From Copromyces sp. CBS 386.78 (lineage: Eukaryota > Ascomycota > Sordariomycetes > Sordariales > Sordariaceae): 64,000 nt of DNA. The stretch lies in assembly GCA_030685235.1 (NCBI GenBank), contig MU839111.1, positions 62,001 to 126,000 of the forward strand. The letters run 5' to 3'. Under the pieces are notes generated by a model. It did not search any database. It was not told where the DNA came from and saw only the letters and a program-made list of their open reading frames with translations. How positions within the stretch are numbered: the stretch's first letter is position 1; each line of letters begins with the position of its first letter. Below are positions 45,660 to 58,800 of this stretch, piece after piece. The position numbers were made by a program, and so were the translations under genes.

Positions 45660-47135
45660 ATGCCTTCCTTTGCCTCTGCCTTTCGCCATCGAAGCAATTC
45701 TGCTCCACCGCTGACCCAGTTCGGCCCTCACGCAGTCGCTGACCCTATGCCAGACCGAGAGGATCGTCCCGAGAGGACTGGTCGCCGACGACCCTTCTCG
45801 TCGCTGATGAAGAAGCTGAAGAGCATGAAGCCCGGCGATGCTGTTCGACATGCTGGCTCCAAGAAGAACAATCTCAAGAAACAAGCCGACAACAACCCAT
45901 ACGCAGTCGCTGGCCGCTCCAACTCCGACCACGTTCAGATCGCCTTAACCCCGCCACCGACCAGCCATTATTCGGTGTCCTCGACAAGAAGCGCAAGAAC
46001 ATCGAGTACAACGTCCGTAGACCCTTCAGATGATTCTGTTAGGTTGTCAACCGATGGCCACCCACCTCCCACGATGGGCGGTCGATCGACTATAGCTCCA
46101 ACAGTTGTCACCGATCATGAGACCTCGTGCTCTATGGCCGCGCCGTCCTACGGGGCCTCCTCGGTCACTGGCACAACGCGTACCGCAAATATCGACTCCC
46201 GTCGGGGCAATGATAGCACCTTTTCGTCCCCCGCGCCGTCTGTCCGCTCCTTAACTACAACTCTGACGACAATACAATCCTTTGTGCCCAATGGTGCCGC
46301 TGCAATGCACAACACCAACAACAACAACAACAACAATAGCAATCCGAACAGCACCAATACGTCCAACAGCCCTAATCACCACCACAACCATCACTCTCAT
46401 CACTCCACCTCACAAATAATCCACTTCAACCAACCTTTCCCGACAACGGCCACTCCCGTTTCCGCCATTCCAGCCCATCTTGTACCCTCTGGTCAGGGTG
46501 GGAACTCGCCTTTCTACCCGACTACCTACTATACCGCCACGGCAAACAACCTGCTCACGGATAACGCCTCCATCCTAACCCTCGCATCCTCGTCCAAGCG
46601 CCGCCGCCGCCGCTCCTTCGACACTGATGCCTCAGTCCGTGCTCTCGCGCCCTCTTCTCTCTTTGGAGGCAGTCGGGAGTCTCTCCCTCTCAGCGTCCTC
46701 AGTTCCAACATGGAAGGCGGTACAACTGGCGGCATGACCGGCGCCACCACGCCTGGCGGTCTCTATCGTGGACCCAACGCTCTGGCCAACGACCGCACAA
46801 GCATATACTCTTCTACTACAGGGATCCTAGCCAGCGACAGGAACAGCTTTTACTCGAAGCAGGCCATCAGCGGCACCGGTGCTGGAGGAGATGCAGCTAG
46901 TGTGAGGAGTGGGTTGTTGGGGCATGGAAGGTCCGAGAGTATCAGTGGAAGTATTGGTGGAGGATTAACTCCTGCACCGATGAACGGGGTTGCGTCGGCG
47001 GGGAGCTTGGTTGGGCTCACGGCTGCGGCATCGCCAAGTCCGTTGGCTAGTCCGAGGGATAGGGACAGGGAGAGGAGGATCAGTGGTGGGGTTGGTAATG
47101 TTGACGAGGATGTTGAAGGGGAGGAGAGGGCATGA
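45660..47135 (+). CDS. Low-complexity Ser/Asn/Thr-rich conserved hypothetical protein
   Basis: A single exon gives 491 aa from ATG at 45660 (A at -3); the frame is open upstream but without ATG. The protein is dominated by Ser, Thr, Gly, Asn and Pro. There is a basic segment (SSLMKKLKSMKPG, about 47-59), a poly-Asn run encoded by AAC repeats, a His-rich stretch, and a KRRRRRSFDTDASVRALAPSSLFGG block (about 320-344) that seems the most conserved-looking part. No transmembrane segment is visible, so the channel-type names (Ca2+-modulated cation channel, polycystin) that I recall being attached to similar Pezizomycotina proteins are not supported here. Phosphorylation-rich, probably intrinsically disordered; function unknown. 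Confidence 0.7.
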   Translation: MPSFASAFRHRSNSAPPLTQFGPHAVADPMPDREDRPERTGRRRPFSSLMKKLKSMKPGDAVRHAGSKKNNLKKQADNNPYAVAGRSNSDHVQIALTPPPTSHYSVSSTRSARTSSTTSVDPSDDSVRLSTDGHPPPTMGGRSTIAPTVVTDHETSCSMAAPSYGASSVTGTTRTANIDSRRGNDSTFSSPAPSVRSLTTTLTTIQSFVPNGAAAMHNTNNNNNNNSNPNSTNTSNSPNHHHNHHSHHSTSQIIHFNQPFPTTATPVSAIPAHLVPSGQGGNSPFYPTTYYTATANNLLTDNASILTLASSSKRRRRRSFDTDASVRALAPSSLFGGSRESLPLSVLSSNMEGGTTGGMTGATTPGGLYRGPNALANDRTSIYSSTTGILASDRNSFYSKQAISGTGAGGDAASVRSGLLGHGRSESISGSIGGGLTPAPMNGVASAGSLVGLTAAASPSPLASPRDRDRERRISGGVGNVDEDVEGEERA

Positions 47136-49164
47136 AGAAGTTTGGATGTTTGTGTGACGAGGATGGAATGAATAATGGTACATGCGCTGAGGAACTGGGA
47201 CGGGACAGGAACATGCCAAACATCGTATGGGATGGTGTTCGGGGACGGGAACAGGGTAATGGGTGGGACAGACTTCTCGGGTCATATGTCTTGGGCTTAA
47301 GTGCCGGCGTTTTGTTCTTCTGTCTATCATCTGCGTCATTTTCAACTGAGAATGGGATACCCCTCCAAGCTATAATGGCCGTTAGGTCCTTTTGGCTTTG
47401 GTCTTTCTGGGCTCTGGACCTATTTATGGGCACATTTTTCTGCCTGTTGAGGATGTGTTGTTTGTCCCCTTCATCATCGCTGCTTTCCTTTCCATTGATG
47501 CATCTTTTCGAAACTTTTGATTGGTCTCAACATGTCCCTTTCCTGTTCTCGTCCTTGAACTGTACACCTTTTTCGCGTCCTTGCTTGATGATGTTGCCTC
47601 TTGCTTCCATTTCCACGGCTCGTTCCCAATCGGGGTCAAGTTCGGCATCTGTTCGACACCAATTGGCTTTTTTATGTACTGTACACATATTTCGGAACAC
47701 TACCAACAGAAGCTGACATCACACGCAGTGAAAATAACAAGCCTGTGTTTCGAGAAATACAACACCAAATAAACCTTACATGTGCTGCCGTCGCACGATG
47801 GGATTACTCACTATCTACCACCGATTTTTGCTGAGCCGAGGATCTTAAAGGGGTGATAATGTGTCCCTTCAACTCTCGAATGAACTAAGGTCGTGATTAT
47901 GACAACCGGCTTGTTCGAGTGTCGCATCGACAGCGTATAATAACGTGCCATTACCTTTCGGATACGGTACTTCCATTAATGATGGACTTCTCCAAGGCTA
48001 AAACAGGACATGTTTAGGTCGAAGGTAAAGAGGGCATTCTCGTCGACATACCAGATCTATTATCCCCCCACCCTTCGGCTCGAAGATCCAGAGTCATCCC
48101 CGAGCTGTCAGGATTTCTATGGATAGAGAGCACCGTCGTTCAAATCGGCTTTCACGTCGGTTCAAAAGAATTTCAGTCTTTCTATCAACTTTGTTTCTGC
48201 TTCTGCCACCCGGTGCCCAACAAGCGCCGCTCTCCTGTGTTTTGGCCTTGGAACGATCCGAAACAAGACCGCGAGGAGGGTCAACCGGCTTCATTCGATC
48301 ACAGGCCTCGGAAAGTGAACGACCCAATGCATGTCCGGATGCTAACAGAGAGTTGGGACTGTCTTCTGCTTGGCAGAAGCTCCACCTGGGCGTGCTTCCT
48401 CATCCTAGATTGCTCGGGCGAAAGGGCGTACAGAGTTGCAAGGTTGATTGTCTCCTATTCAAATGAGCAGTTCGAGGATCTGTTGAAGCGGGTCCCGAAC
48501 TACACGCGGAAGGTACGGCTAGGCTGATCTAGACAAGCAAGAAGTACTTGGAAATCTTTCGGGCTCTTCTTGCTCTGCGCTTTGTGTAACATTTTGCGTG
48601 TTCTTCAAAGGTTTACTATCATCCGGGTATTGAGCGCCAGAGAATTGAATAGATAGACGGGGCAAGAATGCCCCTGGTGACCAGATCATCGATAAAGTTG
48701 GACTGGCTTACCTACCTCTACAATATCAAATCGAAGGCCTTCCTCATTCGGAGTTTGCTGCCTAAGCTTCTGACAATGCTCTTTCTATATGTTAGAGGGG
48801 GTTGTTTTCCTAATCTTTTGATGAGGACTGAGCTTCTCATTTTGGGCTGGGAGGACGGCTTTGCTCTTTCCTAAGCTATACATGTGGGATATTCATTCAT
48901 CATGGTATCCCAACCCTCATACGGATAAAATGTAATGGCTAAGTAGGGATTGGAAAGGCATTAACAATATCCTATATGGCATTGTCACTATTCATTATGG
49001 CATATGGAAACTCCGAAATGGCATATTCAAGGTAGAATTACGCCTTGGTCATGAAACCAAACGAATCAGTTAGATATGAAAACGCCTACGGAGGTTGGCC
49101 TGAAGCCTCGAGCTGACAAACATCTCTCAACCTACCCATATTATGGCCGTTACCAACACCATCC
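47136..49164. other. Intergenic, no gene recognised
   Basis: About 2 kb tail-to-tail spacer. A 194-codon plus-strand ORF at 47132-47716 overlaps the previous stop by 4 bases. It looks like 3'UTR composition (Ser/Leu/Phe/Cys bias) rather than a gene. A 115-codon ORF at 48119-48466 has no recognisable features. Confidence 0.4.
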
Positions 49165-50771
49165 TCAGTGGTATGGCAAAGGCGACAAGTCAAGCCCTTC
49201 AACCGTGAGTTTGAACGAGTCGTTTCTATATCACCACCAACAGTTAGCTCTTGCACACCCACCAGACACTAACACATCACTCCAGCCGAAGACAAGGAAA
49301 CATACCTCGAATAACTCCCCGCAGTATCCAAATCCAGCCGCCCGCGGATGCAATCCTCAAAGTCGACATCCGCCCAGATAATGCCCTCATCATCCTCCCA
49401 CTGCGGACCAGCAAGTACGTCTCCAAACGGCGAGACGATCGCCGAGCCACCGCGAGATGTAAAGTCTTCCTCCGTCTTGGCACCGGTAGACCTGTCAATG
49501 ACAGGGATGTTGAACGTCTTTCTACTGTCAAGCTTGGGCACCTCAGCTGGAGCAGCAGAAGACGAGGAGGTCTTGGCTGTGGTGGTGGACACAGCCTCGT
49601 CATCGACTTCTGCTTCCGCCTCGACTTCGACATCACCTTGCTCGTTGCAGCAGGGCAAGACAATCTCGTTGCCATCTTCGTCGAAGACGGACTGTCTGCG
49701 GATCTTCTTGGGATGACCGCGGCTGCTGCTGCGTGGGGAAGGGAGGGCAATCTCGAAGCCTCCTTCCGTGACGAGGGAGCTGCGTCTGCCATCACTGGTA
49801 AATGGAGAAGGGTCGGCGATGGCGCTGGTGTCGGGTTGTTGTGGTTGCTGGGAGATAACAGGGCGACCGTTGGTCTTGGCTTGTTGTTTCCCTCCATGTT
49901 TGCGTACACACATGTTGGAGCTGACGACGAAGCAGCGGCCTTCGATGGCGGCGGTCCTCATCAGGGGTAGCCATGTGTCACGGCCGTCGGCAGTCGGGGC
50001 GAAATAGAGGTTGATGTTCTGGGAGTAGAGCGACTGACGGAGCATGGGCATGTAGTTCTCCCAGCAGATGGCGGCGGCGAGGTTGATGCGGACGCCGCGG
50101 ATGACGGTGCTGACGGCGCGGAGGGTGGCGGGGGAGCCTTGGGCCCATACTAGGCGTTCGATGGCGGTCTGTTTGGGGGTTGGTGTTAGCTTACAAATTC
50201 CGTAGCATGCTTGCAAGAGCAAAGAAAGAAAGAAACTCACAGGCATGACTTTTCTCCTCTTCCCAATCATGCCCATCTTGGGACAAACATAAACCACACT
50301 GCAATACAGACTCCCGCCCGCCTTCTCAATACACCCCGTCACCAAGAAAACCCCCGTCTCCCTCGCAATCTTTTCCAACTCTTCCCTGGTCCCATCCCCC
50401 CTCATGTTCTTCAGCTTCTCCCCCTTGTCTCCTTCCTGCCCCTGCCCCAGAACCTCATCACCAACTAACTCCCTCCGAACCCACCTCTCCAGCCCGCCCG
50501 CGCCCCCTTCCCCAACAATATCCCCCAAATCCACGGCAGCCTGGAAATACCGGAGATATTCGTCCCTCCCCTCGGCCGAGCGAGAACCCATGACGCACCC
50601 AAAGTTGGTGCCGCGCGGGTAGCCGCCGATGTAGGCCTCGGGGAGGAGGAGGATGTCGATGCTGTTGGAGGCGGCGCGGCGGGCGAGGTGGGCGATTTGC
50701 GAGAGGGTTTCGGGGGTGGTGGGCTGGGTGGAGGGGGAGGCGGTTGCGATGCGGATTTTGGAGGGCGCCAT
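49165..50771 (-). CDS. Nitrilase with a ~150-residue internal insertion
   Basis: Three exons (50771-50241, 50168-49306, 49225-49165) give 484 aa. Intron 1 (72 nt) can be read through in frame, but splicing restores GKRRKVMP-TAIERLVWAQG, the nitrilase consensus. Intron 2 (80 nt) restores GSYSR-NDSFKLTVEGLDL at the C-terminus. The catalytic triad is visible: Glu45 (LLLPEAYIGGYP), Lys174 (GKRRKVMP) and Cys212 (AAICWENYMP). It should hydrolyse a nitrile to acid plus ammonia, or a related C-N bond, in the cytosol. Residues about 268-417, between NMCVRK and GGSAIVSPFG, are an acidic, Ser/Gln-rich insertion absent from typical 320-370 residue nitrilases. It has low-complexity composition and contains no recognised domain. 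Gene family confidence is high; substrate is unknown. Confidence 0.92.
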
Positions 50772-51349
50772 TTTTGCGCTTGTTTACGTCTTGACGAGGC
50801 GGGTGGTGGTGGTGTAGATGCTGGTGTTAGTGGTGGGAGGATGGTTTGTGGTGTGGTAGCATAACTTGTGATTACTCGTATGAATAAATAGTAGGATGGA
50901 GTCTTATACGACGGGGAGCTTGGAGCTGAAGAGGGGAAGCTCATAGGTTAGAGCTCTAATGCATGCAACTAAACGAGTCACCGTCATCATCCAAGAGCTT
51001 CAAAGCTCCAAGCGCGGGGACTCGGCATCCATCGGCGTCACAGCTCTTCATCAAAGTTTCGGAAGCTCCCGGTCCCCCCCACGGCACCATGGACACGAAG
51101 GAAGTGTTAGGTTGCGAGTCACCTCACCAACGGGTTGGACGTTGATGCTGCAACTGGGATCAAGGGAAGTCGTGTTAGTGGTTGCCCCATGCTGCCCCGC
51201 ATTTCAGGGAGGGCCAAGACGCTAGGACCGTGATAGGAGGGCAATCGCGCTGGAAGAGGTACCGAGGTACCTGTGACGTAACAGTTTTTGACTGCCCGTG
51301 AGGACCTTGGTGGGCAACTCGAGCTCTCGGGAGGAAGATAGCGCGAGAT
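50772..51349. other. Intergenic, promoter side of nitrilase
   Basis: GC-rich spacer with only short ORFs. No element was recognised. Confidence 0.4.
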
Positions 51350-52505
51350 GACCTTTGAGGTCCTTAAAGTCGGTCCAAGCATTGTCCAGAGAGGTTTGGC
51401 GGCGGGCGGAAAATCTCTTTTCAAAGAGTACCTACCATCACAATCTCCTACTAGTGTTGTTCAATGCTATCAACCGTCAAGGGCGGTATCCAGAGTCTGA
51501 ACTATTCGACTACCGCAAGCAACTCGGCCAATTCATCTCCAACGATTTGGTCCATCCACGATAAGACTGTTGCCTACAGTGACGATCTAGCCTTCATCAT
51601 CCAACGCCTCTATTCCGCAAAGTACGTCAAGTCTTTCTCAAGTATGAGGCAAGACTTGAACCTCTACCTGAGGTGTTTTTGGTTCTGTTAACGGACATAT
51701 GTGGCCGCGGGTGTACACCTAGATCACCTCTTCCCACGACAGTTGAGACACTGCGGCCGACAAAACCTCCAAACACCACGGTCCACGACGAGGAGGAGAA
51801 GAACCTTTCCCAGGACAGTACAAGTGTCGGTTTTGCGATCAAGATTTGACGGAAATCCACCATGCACACATTCACGTGCACTCCTGTGCTAAGAAGAACG
51901 AGCTAGAGATCCAGAAGATTCTCCTAGCTAATATCTGTCCTCCTGACCAACCTTGTTGCTACCAAAAGTGTGGTTACGGCCCTCAACATCTCCAATTTGT
52001 ATCGTGCGGCAAAACCTTCGACTCCTACTAAGAAATGGGTGAACATTATCGAACCTATATTCGAGCGATGACCAAGACCTTACCTGGACCCAATAAGACT
52101 AAGCAGTTAAGCTGCTTTTTTGAGTCTTGCGCCAGTAATCCAGAAGGAGGGAGGTTGAATAGAGGGGGCCCAGCCTTCTCTACCGAAGAGGAGAGACGCG
52201 CACATATATGGGAAGTCCATCAGCTATACAATAACTTGGCACCAAACGTCGAATTTTGCGAATACTGCTATACGTAGCTCTCCGAACCATATCAATGGCC
52301 CAAACATGCATACCGTCACCTCACCCAAGCAGCACAGATTATCGAGAAGTATGGTTACAATGGAATCTCTACAGGCCGTACCCTAATACCTCGCATTTGC
52401 TCGTTTTGCTACCACGACGAGACCAAGCCTGCTCACCAACGGGTGTATTGCGAGCGATTACCTCTGCATACTGGTGTGCATCTGTTGATATAGACAAGAC
52501 GAATA
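51350..52505 (+). pseudogene. Zinc-finger-type protein pseudogene with in-frame stops
   Basis: From about 51813 one frame reads GQYKCRFCDQDL...HAHIHVHSC...CPPDQPCCYQKCGYG..., then TAC-TAA (about 52029), then EMGEHYRTYIR...EERRAHIWEVHQLY...CEYCYT-TAG (about 52275), then WPKHAYRHL...RICSFCYHDE.... The pattern is of repeated C-x2-C...H-x3-5-H fingers as in fungal C2H2 proteins. The stops are each one C-to-T step from CAA and CAG. Upstream fragments (RYPESELFDYRKQLGQF, 51484-51560) may be an earlier exon in another frame. The remnant ends immediately before the 5' LTR of the retrotransposon at 52510. I do not recognise a specific family. Confidence 0.55.
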
Positions 52506-52509
52506 CAAC

Positions 52510-52866
52510 TGTCACAGGGTTATCTGTGACTGACTAACCGTCCCATATCGCTGCCTTCACCACGGCAATGGTTGCCGGGTTGATGGCATGCTCTGATTGG
52601 CTGCAGAGACCCAGCACAGCAGATGCGGCTGAACGCATTTGATATCTGACTGGCTGCGGTTGTTAGCCTACCCCTATCGCCAAGGTTATATAGACTATAC
52701 CAGCCTATAGGATAATCCATAGGATAATTTATAGGATAATAAGGCTGTACGGGCTATATATTTACTATATATAAATAGCTATTAGGGCTCCCCTAGATAG
52801 CTTCCTCTTCTTCGTACAATTACGAATATTTTTATAGATATTTAACGTTCGCTTTACCCCGTAATA
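52510..52866 (+). repeat. 5' LTR
   Basis: These 357 bp pair with 59892-60248. The first ~180 bp keep near-normal composition; the last ~150 bp are RIP-mutated. A TATATAAAT-like element lies in the second half. Confidence 0.93.
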
Positions 52867-55800
52867 ATTAATTATATTTAATTATTACGTTGCGAGCGTA
52901 TATTTTTTTAAGCGTACGTTATTTAATACAATTAAGCGACGCTACTAGTCGTTAAAGAATAGGAGGTTACAAAGACCCAAATTTATAATTTTAAATAACG
53001 ACGATATTATTATAAACGAAGGTATTTTTTTAAACGCCCCGTAGTAAATTTAATTATTAAGATATATTGCAGACGACGACGTCGAAGTACCCGACGTACT
53101 AAACTATACCGAAGAGCTAGAAAGTTTAAGAGTATTAATAGAGAGTTTTAACCTCCCTATTGACGAAGAAGTCTATTTAGTAGCTTTAAGCGGCCTCCCT
53201 CGTATTAATACAATTACGATTTTTATTATAACCGTTATTTAATATTCGGCGAAGGTTAAACTTATTTATAATAGTACCTTTATCAATTCCTTTAGCCTAA
53301 TTAAAAGAAGAGTATTTTAAATAATTATTAACCCTATTACCCAAGTAATTAAGGTACTTAATTATTATTTTACTACTATTACTAAAGAGTTTTAGAATTT
53401 TTAATTTGAATTCTAATTTAAAAAAGAATAATATACTAATATCTTCAACGAATATAAATAAATTTTAAAGGACTTTTACCAGGTTTAGGAAGAATTTTAT
53501 TAGGCTTATACTGAGTTTAATAACGTACGAGGCCTCGCTTAGGAAGTATAGGCCATTTTCGTTATAAATTAGTTGAATTATTATAACGTCTAAATTACTA
53601 TAAACGGTAGTACGGGTATAGTAGGGTATTGGAAGCCGCTCCTCCCGGACCCCAAACCCTTTACAACTATTTAAAAGGACTATATTAAATATAATAAAAT
53701 ATATTTAATATAGAAGGGCCGTATCCTTTCTATTTAAATCTTAAATATTATTAGGTTCCCCAACGAAAAGACTAAGATCGCTTACGCAAACTACTTACTT
53801 AGCCTTAAAGTAGCTACTTTAATTAATAAGGATATTTAGAAAATCCTTATAAACTTTAATAATCCCGAGGTTTAGTAATAGAAAATAAGTATCGAATTCT
53901 TATCCTTTTTAAATATTCGTTATAATAATATAGATTTACGTTTAAATACCGCCCGTAAACTTAATAAATTTAAATAGGGAAACTATTTTTTCGCTAACTT
54001 CGAAATAGAGTACGTTAAAACCGTTGACTATTATAATTTAAACGACGCTATAAAAGTATACTACCTACGGAATAAAATTTCTTAAAAATTCTATACTTCC
54101 TTTATTTATTAACGAACTTTCCCCGCCGAAGACGATTTTAAAGAATAATTATTATTCTATTACAATTTCGCGTACAATATTAAGGATGACGACTATAGGT
54201 CTAAATCCGCTACTAATAAAACTTTTAATTCGAATTCTAATAATAATTCGGGAAAGATTATTAATAAAGGAAATAATATTATAGATTTTAATACTATTTA
54301 CGTTTTACGTATTATTTATAGTAATGTTATTAAATATTAGAATAAGAATAACCTATATTGTAAATATAGAAAAGAAAAGTATATTATAAGGAATTATTAT
54401 AATAATATTAATTATAGTAATTACGGCCCTTAGACCGGTAATAAGGGGGGCCGAAGAGGTAATAAAGGAGGCCGAAGTAGCCGAGGAGGAAGTAGAGGAG
54501 GCCGGGGAGGCGGAGGCTCCGGTTAAAATATTAGGAACGCTAATAATATTAGTAATATTAATACTAATCCCCCGGTACCTAATTAGCAGGGATACAGTAA
54601 TAATATAAACTTCTATACCGTAGACATTAAAAAAGAAAACAAAGGCGAAAAATATTATAATAATAACGTAGGTAATAATTAGGGAAATAATTAAACCCTA
54701 TAAATAATCGCCTATAGGGGCGAAAAAGGTTTATAGGAAGAAGGAAGGAGCCGCTTAAAAATTTAGAAATAATTATTATTAATTTACTAAATAGTTTCTA
54801 TTAAAATTTATTATTCTTTTCTTCTTATTTATCCTTCGGACTATATAAGATTTATTGTATAGTTTTCGTCGATAGTAATTGTATAGCGTTTATTTTTATC
54901 GACCGTTTTTTTATAAGGAAAAACAAATTCGCTACGTTTAAATTCTTAGAATTTAAAAAATTAATTTTCGTTAACAGTATTATAAAAGGATTTATTATTA
55001 AAGGATTTACGGCGAGCCTTCATATTAGTTATTACTTAGAAAATATTATATTCTTAATTTACAATATTTCCCCTACCTATTTTATTATTTTAAAATTACT
55101 TTAGTTTAGGAAATACAAGTTATATATTTTTTAAATAGAAGGGAAAATTTAATTTATTAATCGGTACACTAACTAATACCTCTTATCGGATTTCCCTATT
55201 TCCCTATGGAACGCCCTTAATATATAAAACCGCTCTCCTAATAATTCGCACTATTAATTTTATACGGCGACGGTAAACGAATAGGATAAAAGAGTATTAT
55301 TAAATATCTTAAAAATATTAAGGCTTCTACTTAAGATAAATAATTATATCGGCCGAATAAAAAGCAATTTAATAAATTATTTAATTCTAATCCCTACGGA
55401 GGGATTTATACGCGGCGATATTTAGCCGCCAAAATTATTACTTCGCTAGAATCTATTAGAATATTAGATTTTAAAGGATTAATACCTAGTCCCTATAGAG
55501 GGACCTATACGTAACGATATTTAACTGCCGAAATTACTGCCTCGTTAGAATCTAATAGAATATTAGACTTTAGGGGATCGATTATTACTTTACTAAAATT
55601 TAAAAGAACTTTAGAATTTAGAATACTACCCCGGAACTACCAATAAAAATATCGACAAAATTACCGGTAGGGTAAATTACTATTACTAAAGTCTAGAATT
55701 ATTATTAAAGGACGATTCTAATTCCGTACCGCTCCTATATTAATAAGAACCTTACTAGAATATACTAAAGCTATTACGGTTTTAGGATTATATCCCCTAT

Positions 55801-58800
55801 AATAGACCGGAGTATAGCAATATTTAAATATTAGAATTATTATTAAAAAACAATTTTATTTCCGTTTCGGCCCCTTATTACAAGCCTTACAAAAGCCACC
55901 TTAAGGGTAAGGCTTATAATTTTTATAAATTTTACGAAGTTAACAAGAATTTTTATTTAAAATAGGAGGTATAGCTATACCGCTACAACTTCCTTTTATA
56001 CTATTTTAAATTCCCCGTTAAAGGATTTACCGGAAACGCAATTTTACTAAATTATAATACATTAAGATAGGTAATAGAACCTTTTATACCCGCACCGCCT
56101 TATAAAAAAGTAAAAGGCGTAAAGAATTCCCCCGATATTATTTACTTAGTTACAAGGCGGTTTAGAATAATCGAAGGATAAATTAACGTTTAAGATATAT
56201 ATAGTATTAACGTTACCACCTTCAATTTCTTATACGAAATATACGATTTACAACCCTACTTTACGAATTATACGGAGATCTGCCGATTAGCTACCTTCTA
56301 CAAAACTAGTATTTATAACGATTTTATTAAAGAAATAATTTAAAATATTATAAATAATAAAGGTAAATAATATAAGGATTATTTCCTAAGGCGCTTCTAT
56401 AAATTTATTAACGCGTACGCAGGGGATATAAACTAGAAAGAATTAGCAGCCGTTGAAATCGCCCGAATTATTACTTTTATAAGCGATTTAAAAATAGATA
56501 CACCTATATACAAAGCTATTATTATAAAAATTACAGAAGAAAATATATTAACGTTCTATAAAAAAATTAACCGGTTTCCGAAAACCAATAAAGAAATTAA
56601 ATTTAAACTCCTACGCAAATATTGGAAAAGAATTAATACTTTCTATATTAAGAAAGCGAATAAATTTCTACCCTATCGAATATATAATTATAAAATCGAA
56701 TTTACGCTAAAGGAAAAGCCGTCGAATGCCCACTACCGATTAATTTTATTTATAGAAGTAGCTATCGTTAAAAAATAGATCGACAATTAATTAGAAAATA
56801 GTTTTATTAGACCTTCCTAATCTTAAATAGCTTTACCCTTACTCCTTATAAATAAGCCCGGCGAGGGTATTCGTATTTATATTAATTATTATAGTATTAA
56901 TAATATTATATTTAAAATATAATACCCGCTTCTATTAATTAAGGAAATTTTTAATACTATTTATTATACTAAAATCTTTATTAAACTAAATATTATCGCT
57001 ATTTTTAACCGAATCCGTATTTAAAAAGGTTACGAATAATTAATTACTTTTATTATACATTTCGGTTTTTACGAATTACTAATCTTTCTTTTCAACCTTT
57101 AAAGTATATTTAGTATATTTTAGAATTATATTAATAATATACTATATAATATTCTAAATATTTACGTAATAACGTACTTAAATAATATTTTTATTTATTT
57201 TAAGAATATAGAGGAATATACTACTTATATAAACGAAGTCCTTAGAAGAATAATTAACGTTAATTTTTAATTAGATATCGATAAGTGCGAATTCAATATT
57301 ATTTGTACAAAATATTTAGGCTTTTTTATTATATTAGGGGGTATAAAAATAGACTTTGCGAAAGTAAAAGCCGTTATTAAATAAGAGGTTCCGTAATTAC
57401 AACACTAGTTCTAAAAGTTTTTAAGATTTATAAATTTTTACCGGCGCTTTATTTAATATTTTTCGATTATAATTACTCTACTATACGATTTTACAAAGAA
57501 ATCGGCCGAATAGCGTTAAATAAAAGATTATTAGAGAGTTTTTAAAGAATTAAAGAAAATTTTTATTACGGGTTCCGTCTTTAGAATTTATAATTAGTCC
57601 CGCTTAACCGTAATTAAAACCAATATTTTTAATTAGGCTATAGGCGGTATATTATTTTAATACAACGACGAGAATATTTTACACCTAATTATATATTTTT
57701 TATAAAAATATTCCGCCGTAGAATATAATTACAATATTTACAATAAGGAATTATTTATAATTATTAAACCCTTAGAAGAATAGGGACCGGAATTATAGGG
57801 CGCCTAAAAACCATTTAAAATCCTAACCGACTATAAAGACCTATAAACCTTTACAGAAAATAAGAAACTCACGCCGCAATATATACAATAATTTAATTTC
57901 TTATCTAAATTTAACTTTATTATTAAGTATAAGCCGGGTATTTTCTAAGTCCGTTTTAATACCCTAAATAGGAAATTAGAAGATATACCAAAGGATATAA
58001 ACGACGACCAATTAAAAGCCTGCTATAAAGTATTTTTTAACTCTTTTATTTTTATAAATTATATTTACGCTTACGAATTTAATCCGGAAGAGTTATTTAT
58101 AAATAAATTAGTCGACGCTAACTATTATAATTCAATTTTCTATCAAAATTTAGTAACTGCCTTTACGGACGAAAACCGTCGAATATAGCCTAAAGTATTA
58201 AAGAAAAGTATAAGAAAAATAGTTTTTATAGAATACTATGCGATTAATAGTAAAATATATTAACGTTTAGCGTTTATAGTCAATCTAAAAGATATTGCGC
58301 TATAATTATATTTTATACGAAGGTATTACAAACCCGTATTAGTAAACTACTAAAGTTAGAATAAAACGTTTACTACTTTCAATTATTTATTTTACTAGCT
58401 AAGTATAGAAAAGGCCATTAAATCTTATTATAAAACCTACTTTTAATATATAAAAACGAAATTATTACGACGTATATTAGCGGGGCTTTTAAAGCCTTTA
58501 CTAATACCCTTTACCCTATAGAAGGATATTGCTATTAATTATATTACCCCTATAATACTTTACGTTTAAAGAGGCCGAAAATACAAATATATTATTATAG
58601 TAGTAGACCGCTTAACGAAAATAAAATATTATATCCTAATCGAAATATTAATTATAAAAGAATTCGTTAATCGATTTATCGAAAAAATTTACACCTTTTA
58701 TAACCTACCGGACATTATCATTTCCAATCGCGGTACCTAGTTCGTTTTATAACTTTAGAAGGCTTTATCTAAAAGGTTGGGAATTACCTTAAAACTATTA

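Noticed and set aside
47132..47716. 194-codon ORF overlapping the previous stop codon
   Set aside because: Composition is UTR-like, the overlap is accidental, and no domain is visible.
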